Shown: one piece after another, positions 20,277 through 31,414 of the stretch
Layout: every line of letters starts with the position of its first letter
How positions within the stretch are numbered: position 1 is the first letter of the stretch
Source of the DNA: Microbacterium testaceum
GTDB lineage: Bacteria; Actinomycetota; Actinomycetes; Actinomycetales; Microbacteriaceae
Assembly: GCF_003075375.1 (NCBI RefSeq)
Contig: NZ_QDFT01000001.1
Location: 124,006-188,005 of the forward strand
Direction: 5' to 3'
DNA: 64,000 nucleotides
Position numbers and translations under genes: made by a program
The notes under the pieces: generated by a model
Database searches by the model: none
Told to the model about the DNA's origin: nothing
What the model saw: only the letters and a program-made list of their open reading frames with translations

Positions 20277-21272
20277 ATGGACCTCGACGCCCTCACGGCC
20301 GCCCGGCGAGAGGAATGGGCGCGACTCGACGAACTGGGCCGCCGACGACGCCTGAGCGGGCCCGAGGTCGACGAGCTCGTCACCCGCTACCGCGCGGCAT
20401 CCGCGGATCTGGCCGACATCAAGACGTCGGCGGGACGCACCGACCAGGGCGACCACGTCTCGATCCTGCTCGCGCGGACGCGGCTGCGCCTCACCGGCGT
20501 TCGCGACAACGTCCTGAAGCAGGTTCCGCGCTTCTTCGTGCGGCAACTGCCCGCGGCGCTGTACCGCGTGCGGTGGATGACCGTGGCGGTGGCGGTGTTC
20601 TTCGTCGCCGTGTCGACGCTGGTCGCCCTGTGGATCTCGGGCGATCCCGCCGCCGTCGCGGCCCTGGGGTCCGAGAGTCAGCTGCAGGACTACGCCGACG
20701 AGCAGTTCGTGAGCTACTACCGCGAGAACCCCAACGCGATCTTCGCGGGGACGGTGTGGACCAACAACGCCTGGATCGCCGCGCAGTGCGTGCTCTTCGG
20801 GGTGACGGGCTTCTGGCCCGTGATGGTCATCATGCAGAACGCCGTGGGGGTGGGCAGCTCCGCGGCCATCATGATCGCCTTCGACCGCGCCGACGTGTTC
20901 TTCCAGTTCATCCTTCCGCACGGTCTGCTCGAGCTCACGGCGATCTTCGTCGCGGGGGCGGCGGGCCTGCAGATCTTCTGGGCGTGGGTGGCCCCCGGTC
21001 GCCGCACTCGCGCCGCGGCGCTCGCCGCGGCCGGTCGATCGCTCGCGACGGTCGCCGTGGGCCTGGTCTTCGCCCTCGCGCTGTCGGGCGTCGTCGAGGG
21101 CTTCGTGACCCCGCGCGACTGGCCGTGGCCGGTCAAGATCGCGATCGGCGCGGCAGCCCTGGGCGTCTTCCTCTTCTACATGCTGATCATGGGCCGTCGC
21201 GCGGCCCGGGCCGGCGAGACGGGCGATCTCACCGAGTACGAGGCGGGGACTCCGACGCTCACGGCGGGATGA
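20277..21272 (+). CDS. SpoIIM-like integral membrane protein
   Basis: 331 aa. An N-terminal cytoplasmic helical region (1-95, LDELGRRRRLSGPEVDELV) is followed by a first membrane helix at ~100-120, an external loop with FVSYYRENPNAIFAGTVWTNN, and about four more helices containing FILPHGLLELTAIFVAGAAG, the signature of stage II sporulation protein M. This organism shows no sign of sporulating; in actinobacteria the gene accompanies RDD, DUF58 and MoxR genes, which here start 7.8 kb downstream. Function in non-sporulating cells is unknown, probably in envelope remodelling. Confidence 0.85.
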   Translation: MDLDALTAARREEWARLDELGRRRRLSGPEVDELVTRYRAASADLADIKTSAGRTDQGDHVSILLARTRLRLTGVRDNVLKQVPRFFVRQLPAALYRVRWMTVAVAVFFVAVSTLVALWISGDPAAVAALGSESQLQDYADEQFVSYYRENPNAIFAGTVWTNNAWIAAQCVLFGVTGFWPVMVIMQNAVGVGSSAAIMIAFDRADVFFQFILPHGLLELTAIFVAGAAGLQIFWAWVAPGRRTRAAALAAAGRSLATVAVGLVFALALSGVVEGFVTPRDWPWPVKIAIGAAALGVFLFYMLIMGRRAARAGETGDLTEYEAGTPTLTAG

Positions 21273-21307
21273 CGGCATCCGGGATTCCCTCCGTTCACCG
21301 GCGTGTC

Positions 21308-21328
21308 ATTTTTGATTCAATCAAAAAT
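21308..21328. promoter_or_regulatory. Perfect 21-bp palindromic Fur box upstream of furA
   Basis: Arms ATTTTTGATT (21308-21317) and AATCAAAAAT (21319-21328) are perfect complements around a single C. The site is strikingly AT-rich in a GC-rich genome and ends three bases before the -10 box, so a bound dimer would block RNA polymerase. Position and composition match autoregulatory FurA sites of furA-katG operons. Confidence 0.9.
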
Positions 21329-21331
21329 AGC

Positions 21332-21337
21332 TAGGCT
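21332..21337 (+). promoter_or_regulatory. Leaderless -10 box of furA-katG (TAGGCT)
   Basis: TAGGCT ends six bases before ATG 21344, so the furA-katG mRNA should be leaderless. The palindrome at 21308-21328 covers the -15 to -35 zone. Confidence 0.7.
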
Positions 21338-21343
21338 GGTCGC

Positions 21344-24054
<2,711 letters not shown>

Positions 24055-24078
24055 GCCGCGCGCCGCTGGCGCATCCGG

Positions 24079-24108
24079 AAGGCCCGTCCCCTCTGCGGGG
24101 CGGGCCTT
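24079..24108 (+). terminator. Hairpin after katG
   Basis: AAGGCCCG-T-CCC (24079-24090) pairs with GGGCGGGCCTT (ending 24108) with one bulged base and a short loop, 25 bases after the katG stop. No T-run follows. Confidence 0.75.
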
Positions 24109-24120
24109 CCGCCGTCGGGG

Positions 24121-24320
24121 GCAGCGGACCCCTCGTCCCACTTTTGGTCGGTTGCGGGTGCGCGGGGCGACCAAAAGTGGGACATGCGCCGTCAGAAGTG
24201 GGACGAGGGGTCGCCGGGGTGGGCAGCGGACCCCTCGTCCCACTTTTGGTCGGTTGCGGGTGCGCGGGGCGACCAAAAGTGGGACATGCGCCGTCAGAAG
24301 GGGGACGAGGGGTCGCCGGG
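24121..24320. repeat. 102-bp tandem duplication with internal 16-bp inverted repeat
   Basis: Two units, 24121-24222 and 24223-24320 (second slightly truncated), are identical except for T at 24199 versus G at 24301. Each unit contains perfect arms GTCCCACTTTTGGTCG and CGACCAAAAGTGGGAC (first unit 24135-24150 and 24168-24183) around a 17-base loop. A further AAGTGGGACGAGGGGTC near the unit end can pair instead with GACCCCTCGTCCCACTT at its start, giving two exclusive stems. The array fills the gap between convergent katG and oleD. No coding potential. Confidence 0.92.
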
Positions 24321-24329
24321 CGACGAACG

Positions 24330-25289
24330 TCAGGCGCGCGAGAGGCGGCGCAGGCCCTCGTCGATCGACACCGCGGGCGTCCAGCGCAGGTCGCGGCGGA
24401 TCTCGGTCTGATCGAACCAGTGCGCCGTCGACAGCTGCTCGGCGAGGAATCGCGTCATGGGCGGCTCGTCCTGGCCCGGGCGCACCGCCCACACGCGCTC
24501 GATGAGCGACCCCGCGGCCTTCGCCAGGCCCGCGGGCACGCTGAACCGCGGCGGCGTCACGCCCGAGGCGCGGCAGATCCCGGCCAGCAGATCGCCGACC
24601 GGGCGCGGCTCGCCGTTCGTCAGCACGTAGGCGCGACCGCTCACCTGATCGACGCGCTCGAGGGCGGCGGCGATCCCGGATGCCGCGTTGTCGACGTAGG
24701 TCGAGTCGATCAGCGCCGTGCCCCCGTCCAGCAGTGGCAACGTGCCGCGTCGGGCCCGCGCGACGACCCGCGCGATGAGCTGCGTGTCGCCCGGTCCCCA
24801 CACCAGGTGCGGCCGGATCGCGACGAGTGCCGTGCCATCGCCCGCCCGTGACAGCGCGAGCAGCTCGGCCTCGGCCTTCGTGCGGGCGTACTCGCCGTGC
24901 GCGGCGGACGGATCCGCCGGTTCGGCTCCGACGCCGGCGAGGGCGTGCCCCGCGTGCGCGACCGACGGCGACGACACGTGCACGATGCGCGTGACGCCCG
25001 CGTCGGCGGCGGCGTCCAGCAGCGTGCGGGTGCCCTCGACGTTCACCGCGCGGAAGTCGGCCGGGTCCCCGGCGAGAGACACCTTCGCGGCCAGATGCAC
25101 GACGCCGTCGATTCCCGAGAGGGCGGATGCCACGGCATCCGGATCCGTCACCGAACCGAGCCGGTCGTCGGCGCCCGCGACGCCCGAGGGGCGACGCTGC
25201 AGCGTGCGCACCGTGTGGCCGGCCTCGAGCAGCGCGCCGACGACGGCCCGGCCGAGGAACCCGGACGCCCCGGTGGCGAGGACCTTCAC
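24330..25289 (-). CDS. oleD: OleD, NAD(P)-dependent 2-alkyl-3-ketoacid reductase
   Basis: 319 aa from GTG 25289, overlapping the oleBC stop. Extended SDR fold: MKVLATGASGFLGRAV is the nucleotide-binding loop, VHVSSPS holds the catalytic Ser region and YARTKAEAE the Tyr-x3-Lys pair. In olefin biosynthesis it reduces the 2-alkyl-3-ketoacid made by OleA to a beta-hydroxy acid. Identity rests on the family (3-beta-HSD/isomerase-like SDR) together with its position behind oleA and oleBC; alone it would only be called an epimerase-like SDR. Confidence 0.88.
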   Translation of the reverse strand: MKVLATGASGFLGRAVVGALLEAGHTVRTLQRRPSGVAGADDRLGSVTDPDAVASALSGIDGVVHLAAKVSLAGDPADFRAVNVEGTRTLLDAAADAGVTRIVHVSSPSVAHAGHALAGVGAEPADPSAAHGEYARTKAEAELLALSRAGDGTALVAIRPHLVWGPGDTQLIARVVARARRGTLPLLDGGTALIDSTYVDNAASGIAAALERVDQVSGRAYVLTNGEPRPVGDLLAGICRASGVTPPRFSVPAGLAKAAGSLIERVWAVRPGQDEPPMTRFLAEQLSTAHWFDQTEIRRDLRWTPAVSIDEGLRRLSRA

Positions 25290-27940
25290 AGCGCCGTCGG
25301 CTTCTCGCCCGCGAGGACGCGCTCGGCCCAGGCCGCGACACGGGAGCGGTCGATCTTGGAGTTGTGGCGGATGTCGGTCGGCAGGGTCGGCACGACCAGC
25401 ACCGCGGCCAGGCGCTGCGCGGTCGCCGCGCGCACCGCGTCGGTCAGATCGGGCGATGCCAGCCCCGGGCGGCGATCATCGGTCTCGGCGACCGCGACCA
25501 CCACCTGACGACCCGCCGGGCCGACGCCCACCGCCGCGGCGCGCGAGACGCCGTCGACCGTTTCGACGTCCTGCTCGACGCCGACCGGCGTGACCGGTCC
25601 GTCCGCGGTGGTGATGACGTGGGGGAGGCGGCCCTCGACCCACAGGCGTCCGTCCGCGTCGAGATGACCGACGTCGCCGGTGCGGTGCCACCGCTCGCCG
25701 AGGCCGCGGCGGGCCTCGCGGTCGGTGAGGTGCAGGCGGAAGTACCCGCGCTTGAGGTGCGGTGCCGAGATGACGATCTCGCCCGTGACACCGGTGTCGG
25801 TGGTGGGCTCGCCGATCGCGCGACCTAGGGCGTCGAGGGCGGAGATCCGCACCTCGCCCGTGCCCAGGGGGCGACCGACGCAGACGCCGCGGTCGCCCCG
25901 CGCGGCCTCGATCTCGGGCAGGGTCACGTCCGCCACCAGCAGGCACTCGGTCATGCCGTAGGGCGTATGCGCCGTGGCGTTCGGCATGAGCGCCTGCGCA
26001 CGACGCAGCAGGTCGACGCTGACGGGGGCGCCGGTGGACAGGAACGTCTCGACGCGTCCCAGGGCCGCGCGATCGGCATCCGTCAGCTCCGCAGAGGTCG
26101 CGACCACGTTGGCCACGGCCGCGGGCGAGAGGAAGACGATGCGCGCGTCCGAGGCGCGCACCGCCGCGGCGACCGCGGCCGCGGTCAGCGTGCGCGGAGC
26201 TGAGACGTCCATGTCGGGCGTCGCCGAGCGGGTGCCGAGGGCCGGTCCCAGCAGGGCGAACGGGGCGAAGCCGGTCACCAGGCCCGTCTCGGCGGTGACG
26301 CCGAAGTGCGCGGCGAGGGTGTCGCGCAGGGCGATGAGCTGCGCATGCGTGTAGACGACGCCCTTGGCCGGGCCCGTCGAGCCCGAGGTGAAGAGCACCG
26401 CGGCGTCGGCGTCGGCGGGGGGCGGCTCGGGCAGGGTGCGTCCGCGACCGGCGCGGGCGAGGTCGGACAGACTCGCCTCGACGCCCAGGGCGCGGGACGA
26501 CGCGGCCGGAAGCGCCGCCGCCGAGATGCGGCGACCGGGCCAGCCCAGGGCGCGCGCGGCGGCGAGGCCGGCCGTCTCGCCGATGACCACGTCGGGCACC
26601 GCACCGCGTACGGCGCGGGACAGACCCCGGATGCCGAGACCCCGGTCGGCCACGACCACCACGGCGCCGATGCGCAGGCACGCGTAGAGGGCGGCGGTCA
26701 GCGTCGGGCCCGGTTGCACCAGCAGCGAGACGCGGTCGCCCGCGCGGACGCCGAACGCGTCGAGACCGGCCGCGATCTCGTCGACGCGCGCGGCCAGCTG
26801 ACGCCAGCTGACCCGCAGCGGCTCGGCTCGGCGGGTCGTGCTCATATCGATCACGGCGGTGTCGTCGTCGGCGCGGCGGGCGACGAGGGCGTCCCACAGG
26901 CGGCCCGTGTCCTTCGCGGCCGGCGCGGCCGCACGGGACGAACGGCGGGTGCGCGGCGGCGGGGTCGCGGCATCCGTCACCTTCTCGTCGAGCCAGTCCA
27001 GGACGACGTCGGCGTAGGGGCGCTCCTCGGCGATCAGGTGCCCGGCACCTTCGAAGCGGTGGACGTCGGCGTGCGGCATCCGCTCGGTGAGGTCGTCGAG
27101 GTGGTCCTCGCCGAAGACGGGGTCCTTCGGTCCGCGCAGCAGCAGGGCGGGCACCGTCAGCTCGCGCAGTCCCGCCGACATGCGGTGCAGCGCCGGTGTG
27201 CTCTCGTGGTCGGGGGTCGCGGGGATGTCGGCGACGAATCCGCCGATCCCGCGCCGGCGCGCGACGGTCGCGTACGGGCTGCGGAACGCCGCGCGCACGG
27301 CCGGGTCGAGGTCGGCCAGGGCCAGGGTGACGTCGAGGAAGGCGGTCGTGCCCGTCGTGCCGGCGGCGAGCATGCCCCGCGCCGTGGCCACGCGCAGCGC
27401 GAACGGCAGCGCCGCCCCGTCGGGGTGGTGCACGGCGGTGTTCAGCGCCATGACCGCCGCGAGACGGTCGCGGTTCTCGACGGCCCAGCCGAGCGAGACG
27501 GGTCCGCCCCAGTCGTGCCCGAGCGTCACGATCGGACCCGGGATGCCGAGCTCGGTGACGAGCGCGTCCAGGTCGGCGATCCGCTGCGCCAGCGTCCGGC
27601 GCAGGGGAGTGCGCTCCGAGAAGCCCATCTCGAGCTGGTCGACGGCGACGACGCGCCACGCGGGGCGGCCCGCGTCGGCGCGGGCGAGCGAGGCGGCGAC
27701 GAGGGCGCGCCACAGGTACGACCACGTCGGGTTGCCGTGCACCGCGACGATGGTGCCCAGCGGCTCGACGCCGCGGCGCTCGAGGGCGTCGCCGGTGTCG
27801 AGGATGTGCCACGTGCGTGTCGCCCCGGCGTCCGCGAGGACGCCGTCGACGGCGACCAGTCGCGAGAGCGACGGATCGAGACCGGGCAGCCCCGAGGGGG
27901 CAAGGGTGGCCTGCGGGCCCGTCACGCGGGGACGGCTCAC
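25286..27940 (-). CDS. oleBC: OleBC fusion: beta-lactone decarboxylase plus beta-lactone synthetase
   Basis: 884 aa from GTG 27940, overlapping the oleA stop. Residues ~1-320 (OleB) are an alpha/beta-hydrolase of the haloalkane-dehalogenase type: VAVHGNPTWSYLWR forms the oxyanion region and GHDWGG places the nucleophile Asp at 143. After a proline/arginine-rich linker (~330-350), residues ~355-884 (OleC) are an acyl-adenylate-forming enzyme with LFTSGSTGPAKGVVYTHAQ (ATP loop), YGMTECLLVADV and HRTGDVGHLDADGRLWVEGR. OleC converts beta-hydroxy acid to a beta-lactone, and OleB decarboxylates it to a cis-alkene. Fused OleBC proteins are known from actinobacteria such as Micrococcus. Confidence 0.92.
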   Translation of the reverse strand: MSRPRVTGPQATLAPSGLPGLDPSLSRLVAVDGVLADAGATRTWHILDTGDALERRGVEPLGTIVAVHGNPTWSYLWRALVAASLARADAGRPAWRVVAVDQLEMGFSERTPLRRTLAQRIADLDALVTELGIPGPIVTLGHDWGGPVSLGWAVENRDRLAAVMALNTAVHHPDGAALPFALRVATARGMLAAGTTGTTAFLDVTLALADLDPAVRAAFRSPYATVARRRGIGGFVADIPATPDHESTPALHRMSAGLRELTVPALLLRGPKDPVFGEDHLDDLTERMPHADVHRFEGAGHLIAEERPYADVVLDWLDEKVTDAATPPPRTRRSSRAAAPAAKDTGRLWDALVARRADDDTAVIDMSTTRRAEPLRVSWRQLAARVDEIAAGLDAFGVRAGDRVSLLVQPGPTLTAALYACLRIGAVVVVADRGLGIRGLSRAVRGAVPDVVIGETAGLAAARALGWPGRRISAAALPAASSRALGVEASLSDLARAGRGRTLPEPPPADADAAVLFTSGSTGPAKGVVYTHAQLIALRDTLAAHFGVTAETGLVTGFAPFALLGPALGTRSATPDMDVSAPRTLTAAAVAAAVRASDARIVFLSPAAVANVVATSAELTDADRAALGRVETFLSTGAPVSVDLLRRAQALMPNATAHTPYGMTECLLVADVTLPEIEAARGDRGVCVGRPLGTGEVRISALDALGRAIGEPTTDTGVTGEIVISAPHLKRGYFRLHLTDREARRGLGERWHRTGDVGHLDADGRLWVEGRLPHVITTADGPVTPVGVEQDVETVDGVSRAAAVGVGPAGRQVVVAVAETDDRRPGLASPDLTDAVRAATAQRLAAVLVVPTLPTDIRHNSKIDRSRVAAWAERVLAGEKPTAL

Positions 27941-28959
27941 CAGGCCAGCTCCAGCATGCCGGTGTTCAAGCCGGAGCCCACTCCCATCAGCAGGACGCGA
28001 TCGCCCCGGCGCAGCGTCTTCTGCTCGGCCGCGAGGGTGATCGGAATGGATGCCGGGCCCACGTTGCCCAGGTGCGGGTAGGTGACCGGGACGCGCTCGC
28101 GGTCGAGCTTGGCCGCGCGCACGATCGCCGAGGTGTGCACCGACGAGACCTGGTGGGTGACGTAGCGGTCCATGCCCGTCCACGAGAACTCGTCCTTGGC
28201 CTCTTTCCACGCCGAGACGACGAGGTCGAGACCGCCCTTGAGCAGCGCCTTCGCGTCGGTGAACATGCCGTCGACGCTTCCCACGCACAGGTCGTAGAAC
28301 TGCGTCGCCGCGCGGGTCACACCGCCTACGATGCGGTGCCCTTCGGGGTGGTCGCTCGCGCGGCCCAGGACGGCCGCGGCGGCGCCGGAGCCGAGCGTCA
28401 GCGAGGCGAACTCCTGCATGAAGGCGTCGCGGTCGAGGTCTTCGCGCACGAGACGGTTGATCGTGTTGACCTGGATCTCGTCGGCATCCTCGCCGTTGAC
28501 GATGAGGGCGTACTTGACCTGGCCCGACTGAATCATGCCGGCGGCCAGACTCATGCCGTTGATGAAGCCCAGGCAGGCGTTGGCGACGTCGAAGTTGATC
28601 GCCGAGCTGGGCAGGCCGAGGCCGTGGTGCAGGCGCACCGCCACCGAGGGCTCGAGGTGCTTGCGGGTGACCGACGTGTTGATGATCAGCCCGATCTCGC
28701 TCGGGTCGACGCCGGCCTCGGCGAGGGCCTGCTTGCCGGCGGCGATCGTCGCCTCGTCCGAGGACTCGCCTTCGGCCCAGTTGCGGCGTTCGTTCACCCC
28801 CGCCACGCGGCGCAGCAGCCCCGGCTTGAGCTTGAGGCGCTTGAGCGCGGGAGCCAGACGCTCCTCGATGTCGTCCGACGTCGTGACGCGGCTGGGCAGG
28901 ACGCTCGCCACCGATACGAGGGCCACATCGTCGAAGTGCGTGGTGGCGTTACCTGGCAA
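27937..28959 (-). CDS. oleA: OleA, thiolase-fold head-to-head acyl-CoA condensing enzyme
   Basis: 340 aa from TTG 28959 (PGNATTHFDDVALVSVA follows), which has GGGAG five bases upstream; a 377-aa form from 29070 adds residues unlike the family. The nucleophile Cys129 lies in FDVANACLGFINGM and the unusual catalytic Glu103 in RKHLEPSVAV; their 26-residue spacing equals that of Xanthomonas OleA Glu117/Cys143, which separates OleA from FabH. YVTHQVSSVH and YPHLGNVGPAS provide the His and Asn. It joins two long-chain acyl-CoAs into a 2-alkyl-3-ketoacid and heads the oleA-oleBC-oleD operon. Confidence 0.9.
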   Translation of the reverse strand: MPGNATTHFDDVALVSVASVLPSRVTTSDDIEERLAPALKRLKLKPGLLRRVAGVNERRNWAEGESSDEATIAAGKQALAEAGVDPSEIGLIINTSVTRKHLEPSVAVRLHHGLGLPSSAINFDVANACLGFINGMSLAAGMIQSGQVKYALIVNGEDADEIQVNTINRLVREDLDRDAFMQEFASLTLGSGAAAAVLGRASDHPEGHRIVGGVTRAATQFYDLCVGSVDGMFTDAKALLKGGLDLVVSAWKEAKDEFSWTGMDRYVTHQVSSVHTSAIVRAAKLDRERVPVTYPHLGNVGPASIPITLAAEQKTLRRGDRVLLMGVGSGLNTGMLELAW

Positions 28960-29037
28960 GAGAGCTCCCGCATCCTGTGCGTAGACGGCGAGGCCGCGCG
29001 CGGAGGGGACACGCTGACGGCTGGAAGGGTACCCCCC

Positions 29038-29063
29038 AGGATAAGCCGCGACGTATGTCGCGG
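29038..29063 (-). promoter_or_regulatory. Candidate ole promoter with palindromic operator
   Basis: On the minus strand TATCCT (29043-29038) is a good -10 box, giving a ~70-base leader before the oleA TTG. Directly upstream, CCGCGAC-GTAT-GTCGCGG (29046-29063) is a perfect 7-bp dyad with a 4-base centre, lying between -10 and -35. A repressor bound there would block the promoter. Inference from placement; no regulator gene is adjacent. Confidence 0.5.
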
Positions 29064-29084
29064 GCTGCATGAGGGCTGGACGTG

Positions 29085-30386
29085 CTAAAGGCGGCCCGCT
29101 GCCTTGAGCGCCAGATAGCGGTCGGCGACCAGCGGGGGGAGGTCGTCGGCGGAGGCGGACACCGCGTCGCCGCCGGCCCGCACGACCGCGTCGCGCACGC
29201 GTTCGGCATCGTGGCGCGCGCGTTCTATCGCCGCGGCGGCGTACACGTCCGCGGCGTCGCGGTGGGCGGGGACCTCGCCGGGACCGTCCGTGGCCGTGGC
29301 TACGAGCAGGCGCGAGCGCTGGGCCACGGCGGGGAGGGCGGCGAGGAAGCCGCGCGCCGCCTCGGGGTCATCGGCGGCGGTGAGCAGCACGACGAGCGCC
29401 GGACGCACCGACAGGCCGCGCACCTGGGCGAGGGCGGCGTCCCAGTCGGTGTCGATGAGCTGCGCATCGACCGGGGCCATGGCATCCACTAGGGCGGGAA
29501 GCAGCTGCGACCCCTCCACCCGGGTCACGCGAGCCCGCGTGATGCGGTCGAACATGAGCAGGTGCACGTGGTCGCCCGCGCGTGCGGCCAGCACCGACAG
29601 CAGCAGCGCCGCCTCCATCGCGGCGTCCAACCGGACGCCGTCGCCGACCCGCGCGGCGGCCGTGCGTCCGGTGTCGATGACGATCACGACGTGGCGGTCG
29701 CGCTCGGGCCGCCAGGTGCGCAGCATGGTCGTGCCCGCGCGGGCGGTCGCGCGCCAGTCGATCGAGCGCACGTCGTCTCCGCGCACGTACTCGCGCAGGC
29801 TGTCGAACTCGGTGCCCTGTCCGCGCACCTGCAGCGTCGTGTTGCCGTCGAGTTCGCGCAGCCGCGCGAGGCGCGACGGAAGATGACGACGCGAGGTGAA
29901 CGGGGGCAGCACCCGCAGCCGCGCGGGCGCGTCGATGCGGGCCTGCCGTCCGGCCAGTCGCAGGGGACCGACGGCGCGGATCACGACGAACGCGCTGCGC
30001 AGCTCGCCGCGTCGCCGGGGCAGCAGCGGCAGGGGGGCGCCCCTCCGTTCGCCGGGCGGCACGACGACGCTCTGCCGCGCGGACGGCGCTCCCGCGGTGG
30101 GCTGCCAGGCGTCGCGGATGCTCGCGCGCAGCAGGCGGCGACCGAGGTTGCGCACGCGGATCTCGCCCGCGACCGGCTCGTCGCGCAGCGCGCGGTCGGG
30201 GTGCGTGCGGGTGATCTCGACGCGGCGCGGATCGGCGGCGAGAGCGACGTCGACGCCCGTCAGGATCGCGCACAGCAGCACCCACCCGCCCGCGACGCCC
30301 CACGCGGGCGCGCCGCCGCTCGTGAACAGCACGAGTGGCACGACGCCGAGGGCGACGAGCAGGACGAGGCGGCCGGTGACGAACAT
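29085..30386 (-). CDS. DUF58 domain protein (MoxR partner, VWA-like)
   Basis: 433 aa from ATG 30386. Two N-terminal membrane helices (5-22, 27-47), a beta-rich region, then the DUF58 signature LREYVRGDDVRSIDWRATAR (~218-237) running into a von Willebrand A-like fold with VVIVIDTGRTAAA. DUF58 proteins are adaptor partners of MoxR ATPases. The ATG shares one base with the moxR stop, so the two are translated together. It is last in the five-gene operon 34534-29085 and is followed by the ole cluster, which has its own promoter. Confidence 0.88.
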   Translation of the reverse strand: MFVTGRLVLLVALGVVPLVLFTSGGAPAWGVAGGWVLLCAILTGVDVALAADPRRVEITRTHPDRALRDEPVAGEIRVRNLGRRLLRASIRDAWQPTAGAPSARQSVVVPPGERRGAPLPLLPRRRGELRSAFVVIRAVGPLRLAGRQARIDAPARLRVLPPFTSRRHLPSRLARLRELDGNTTLQVRGQGTEFDSLREYVRGDDVRSIDWRATARAGTTMLRTWRPERDRHVVIVIDTGRTAAARVGDGVRLDAAMEAALLLSVLAARAGDHVHLLMFDRITRARVTRVEGSQLLPALVDAMAPVDAQLIDTDWDAALAQVRGLSVRPALVVLLTAADDPEAARGFLAALPAVAQRSRLLVATATDGPGEVPAHRDAADVYAAAAIERARHDAERVRDAVVRAGGDAVSASADDLPPLVADRYLALKAAGRL

Positions 30387-31414
30387 CAGATCGGCACGCG
30401 GGTCTGCTGCAGCACGGAGGTGAGGATGGCATCCACCGAGACGCCCTCGATCTCGGCCTCGGGACGCAGGCGGATGCGGTGGCGCCACACGGGCACCAGC
30501 ATGGTCTGCACGTGGTCGGGGGTGATCGCCGGGTAGCCGCCGAGCCAGGCCCACGCCTTGGCCGCGGCGAGCAGGCCGGTCGTCGCGCGCGGGCTCACCC
30601 CGAGCAGCACCGACGGGCTCTGCCGGGTCGCCCGGGCGAGGTCGACGACGTAGCCGAGCAGGTCGTCGTCCACGGCGACCGAGGCCGCGGCCCGCTGCGC
30701 GGAGAGGATCTCGGATGCCGTGACCTGCGGCTCGACTCCCGCCTCGGCGAGGCGGCGGGGGTCGAAGCCGTTCGCGTGTCGACGCAGCACGTCGACCTCG
30801 GCGTCGCGACCGGGCAGCTCGACGACGAGCTTCAACAGGAAGCGGTCCAGCTGCGCCTCGGGGAGGGTGTAGGTGCCCTCGTGCTCGATGGGGTTCTGCG
30901 TCGCCGCGACGAGGAAGGGGTCGGGCAGGGGCCGGCTCTCGCCGTCGGACGAGACCTGGCGCTCCTCCATGGCCTCGAGCAGGGCCGCCTGGGTCTTCGG
31001 GGGCGTGCGGTTGATCTCGTCGGCCAGCAGCACGTGGGTGAAGACCGGACCCGCGCGGAACTCGAAGCCGCCGGCCCGCGCGTCGTAGACGAGGGATCCG
31101 GTGACGTCGCCGGGCATGAGGTCGGGAGTGAACTGCACGCGTCGCGTGTCGAGGCCCAGGGCGCGGCTGAACGAGCGCACCAGCAGGGTCTTGGCGACGC
31201 CGGGGACGCCCTCGAGCAGGACGTGTCCGCGCGAGAGCAGCGCGATCAACAGTCCCGTGACGGTGCCGTCCTGACCCACCACCGCCTTGCCCACCTCGAG
31301 GCGCACGCGGTGCATCGCGTCGCGGAGGGCGGCGTGGTCGTGCGCGTCCGCGGCGCTCCGGCGCTGATCGGTCGCGGGTGCGGGCCAGGCCGGGGTGTCG
31401 GGGGTGTCGGTCAT
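30386..31414 (-). CDS. moxR: MoxR-family AAA+ ATPase
   Basis: 342 aa from ATG 31414, overlapping the DUF4350 stop (ATGA). Walker A is GVPGVAKTLL, Walker B is VLLADEINRTPPKTQ with sensor 1 in VAATQNPIEHEGTY, and LPEAQLDRFLLKL follows; the lid subdomain occupies ~230-342. MoxR ATPases act as chaperones that mature or activate other proteins, usually with a VWA/DUF58 partner. Orthologous to M. tuberculosis moxR2 (Rv3692) by gene order. Confidence 0.93.
   Translation of the reverse strand: MTDTPDTPAWPAPATDQRRSAADAHDHAALRDAMHRVRLEVGKAVVGQDGTVTGLLIALLSRGHVLLEGVPGVAKTLLVRSFSRALGLDTRRVQFTPDLMPGDVTGSLVYDARAGGFEFRAGPVFTHVLLADEINRTPPKTQAALLEAMEERQVSSDGESRPLPDPFLVAATQNPIEHEGTYTLPEAQLDRFLLKLVVELPGRDAEVDVLRRHANGFDPRRLAEAGVEPQVTASEILSAQRAAASVAVDDDLLGYVVDLARATRQSPSVLLGVSPRATTGLLAAAKAWAWLGGYPAITPDHVQTMLVPVWRHRIRLRPEAEIEGVSVDAILTSVLQQTRVPI

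Noticed and set aside
24121-24320. CRISPR-like array
   Set aside because: There are only two directly abutting 102-bp units, no spacers and no cas genes; it is a tandem duplication.
28960-29070. A 37-residue N-terminal extension of OleA
   Set aside because: It would start upstream of the proposed ole promoter -10 box and lacks similarity to OleA, whereas TTG 28959 has GGGAG five bases before it and gives the normal family length.
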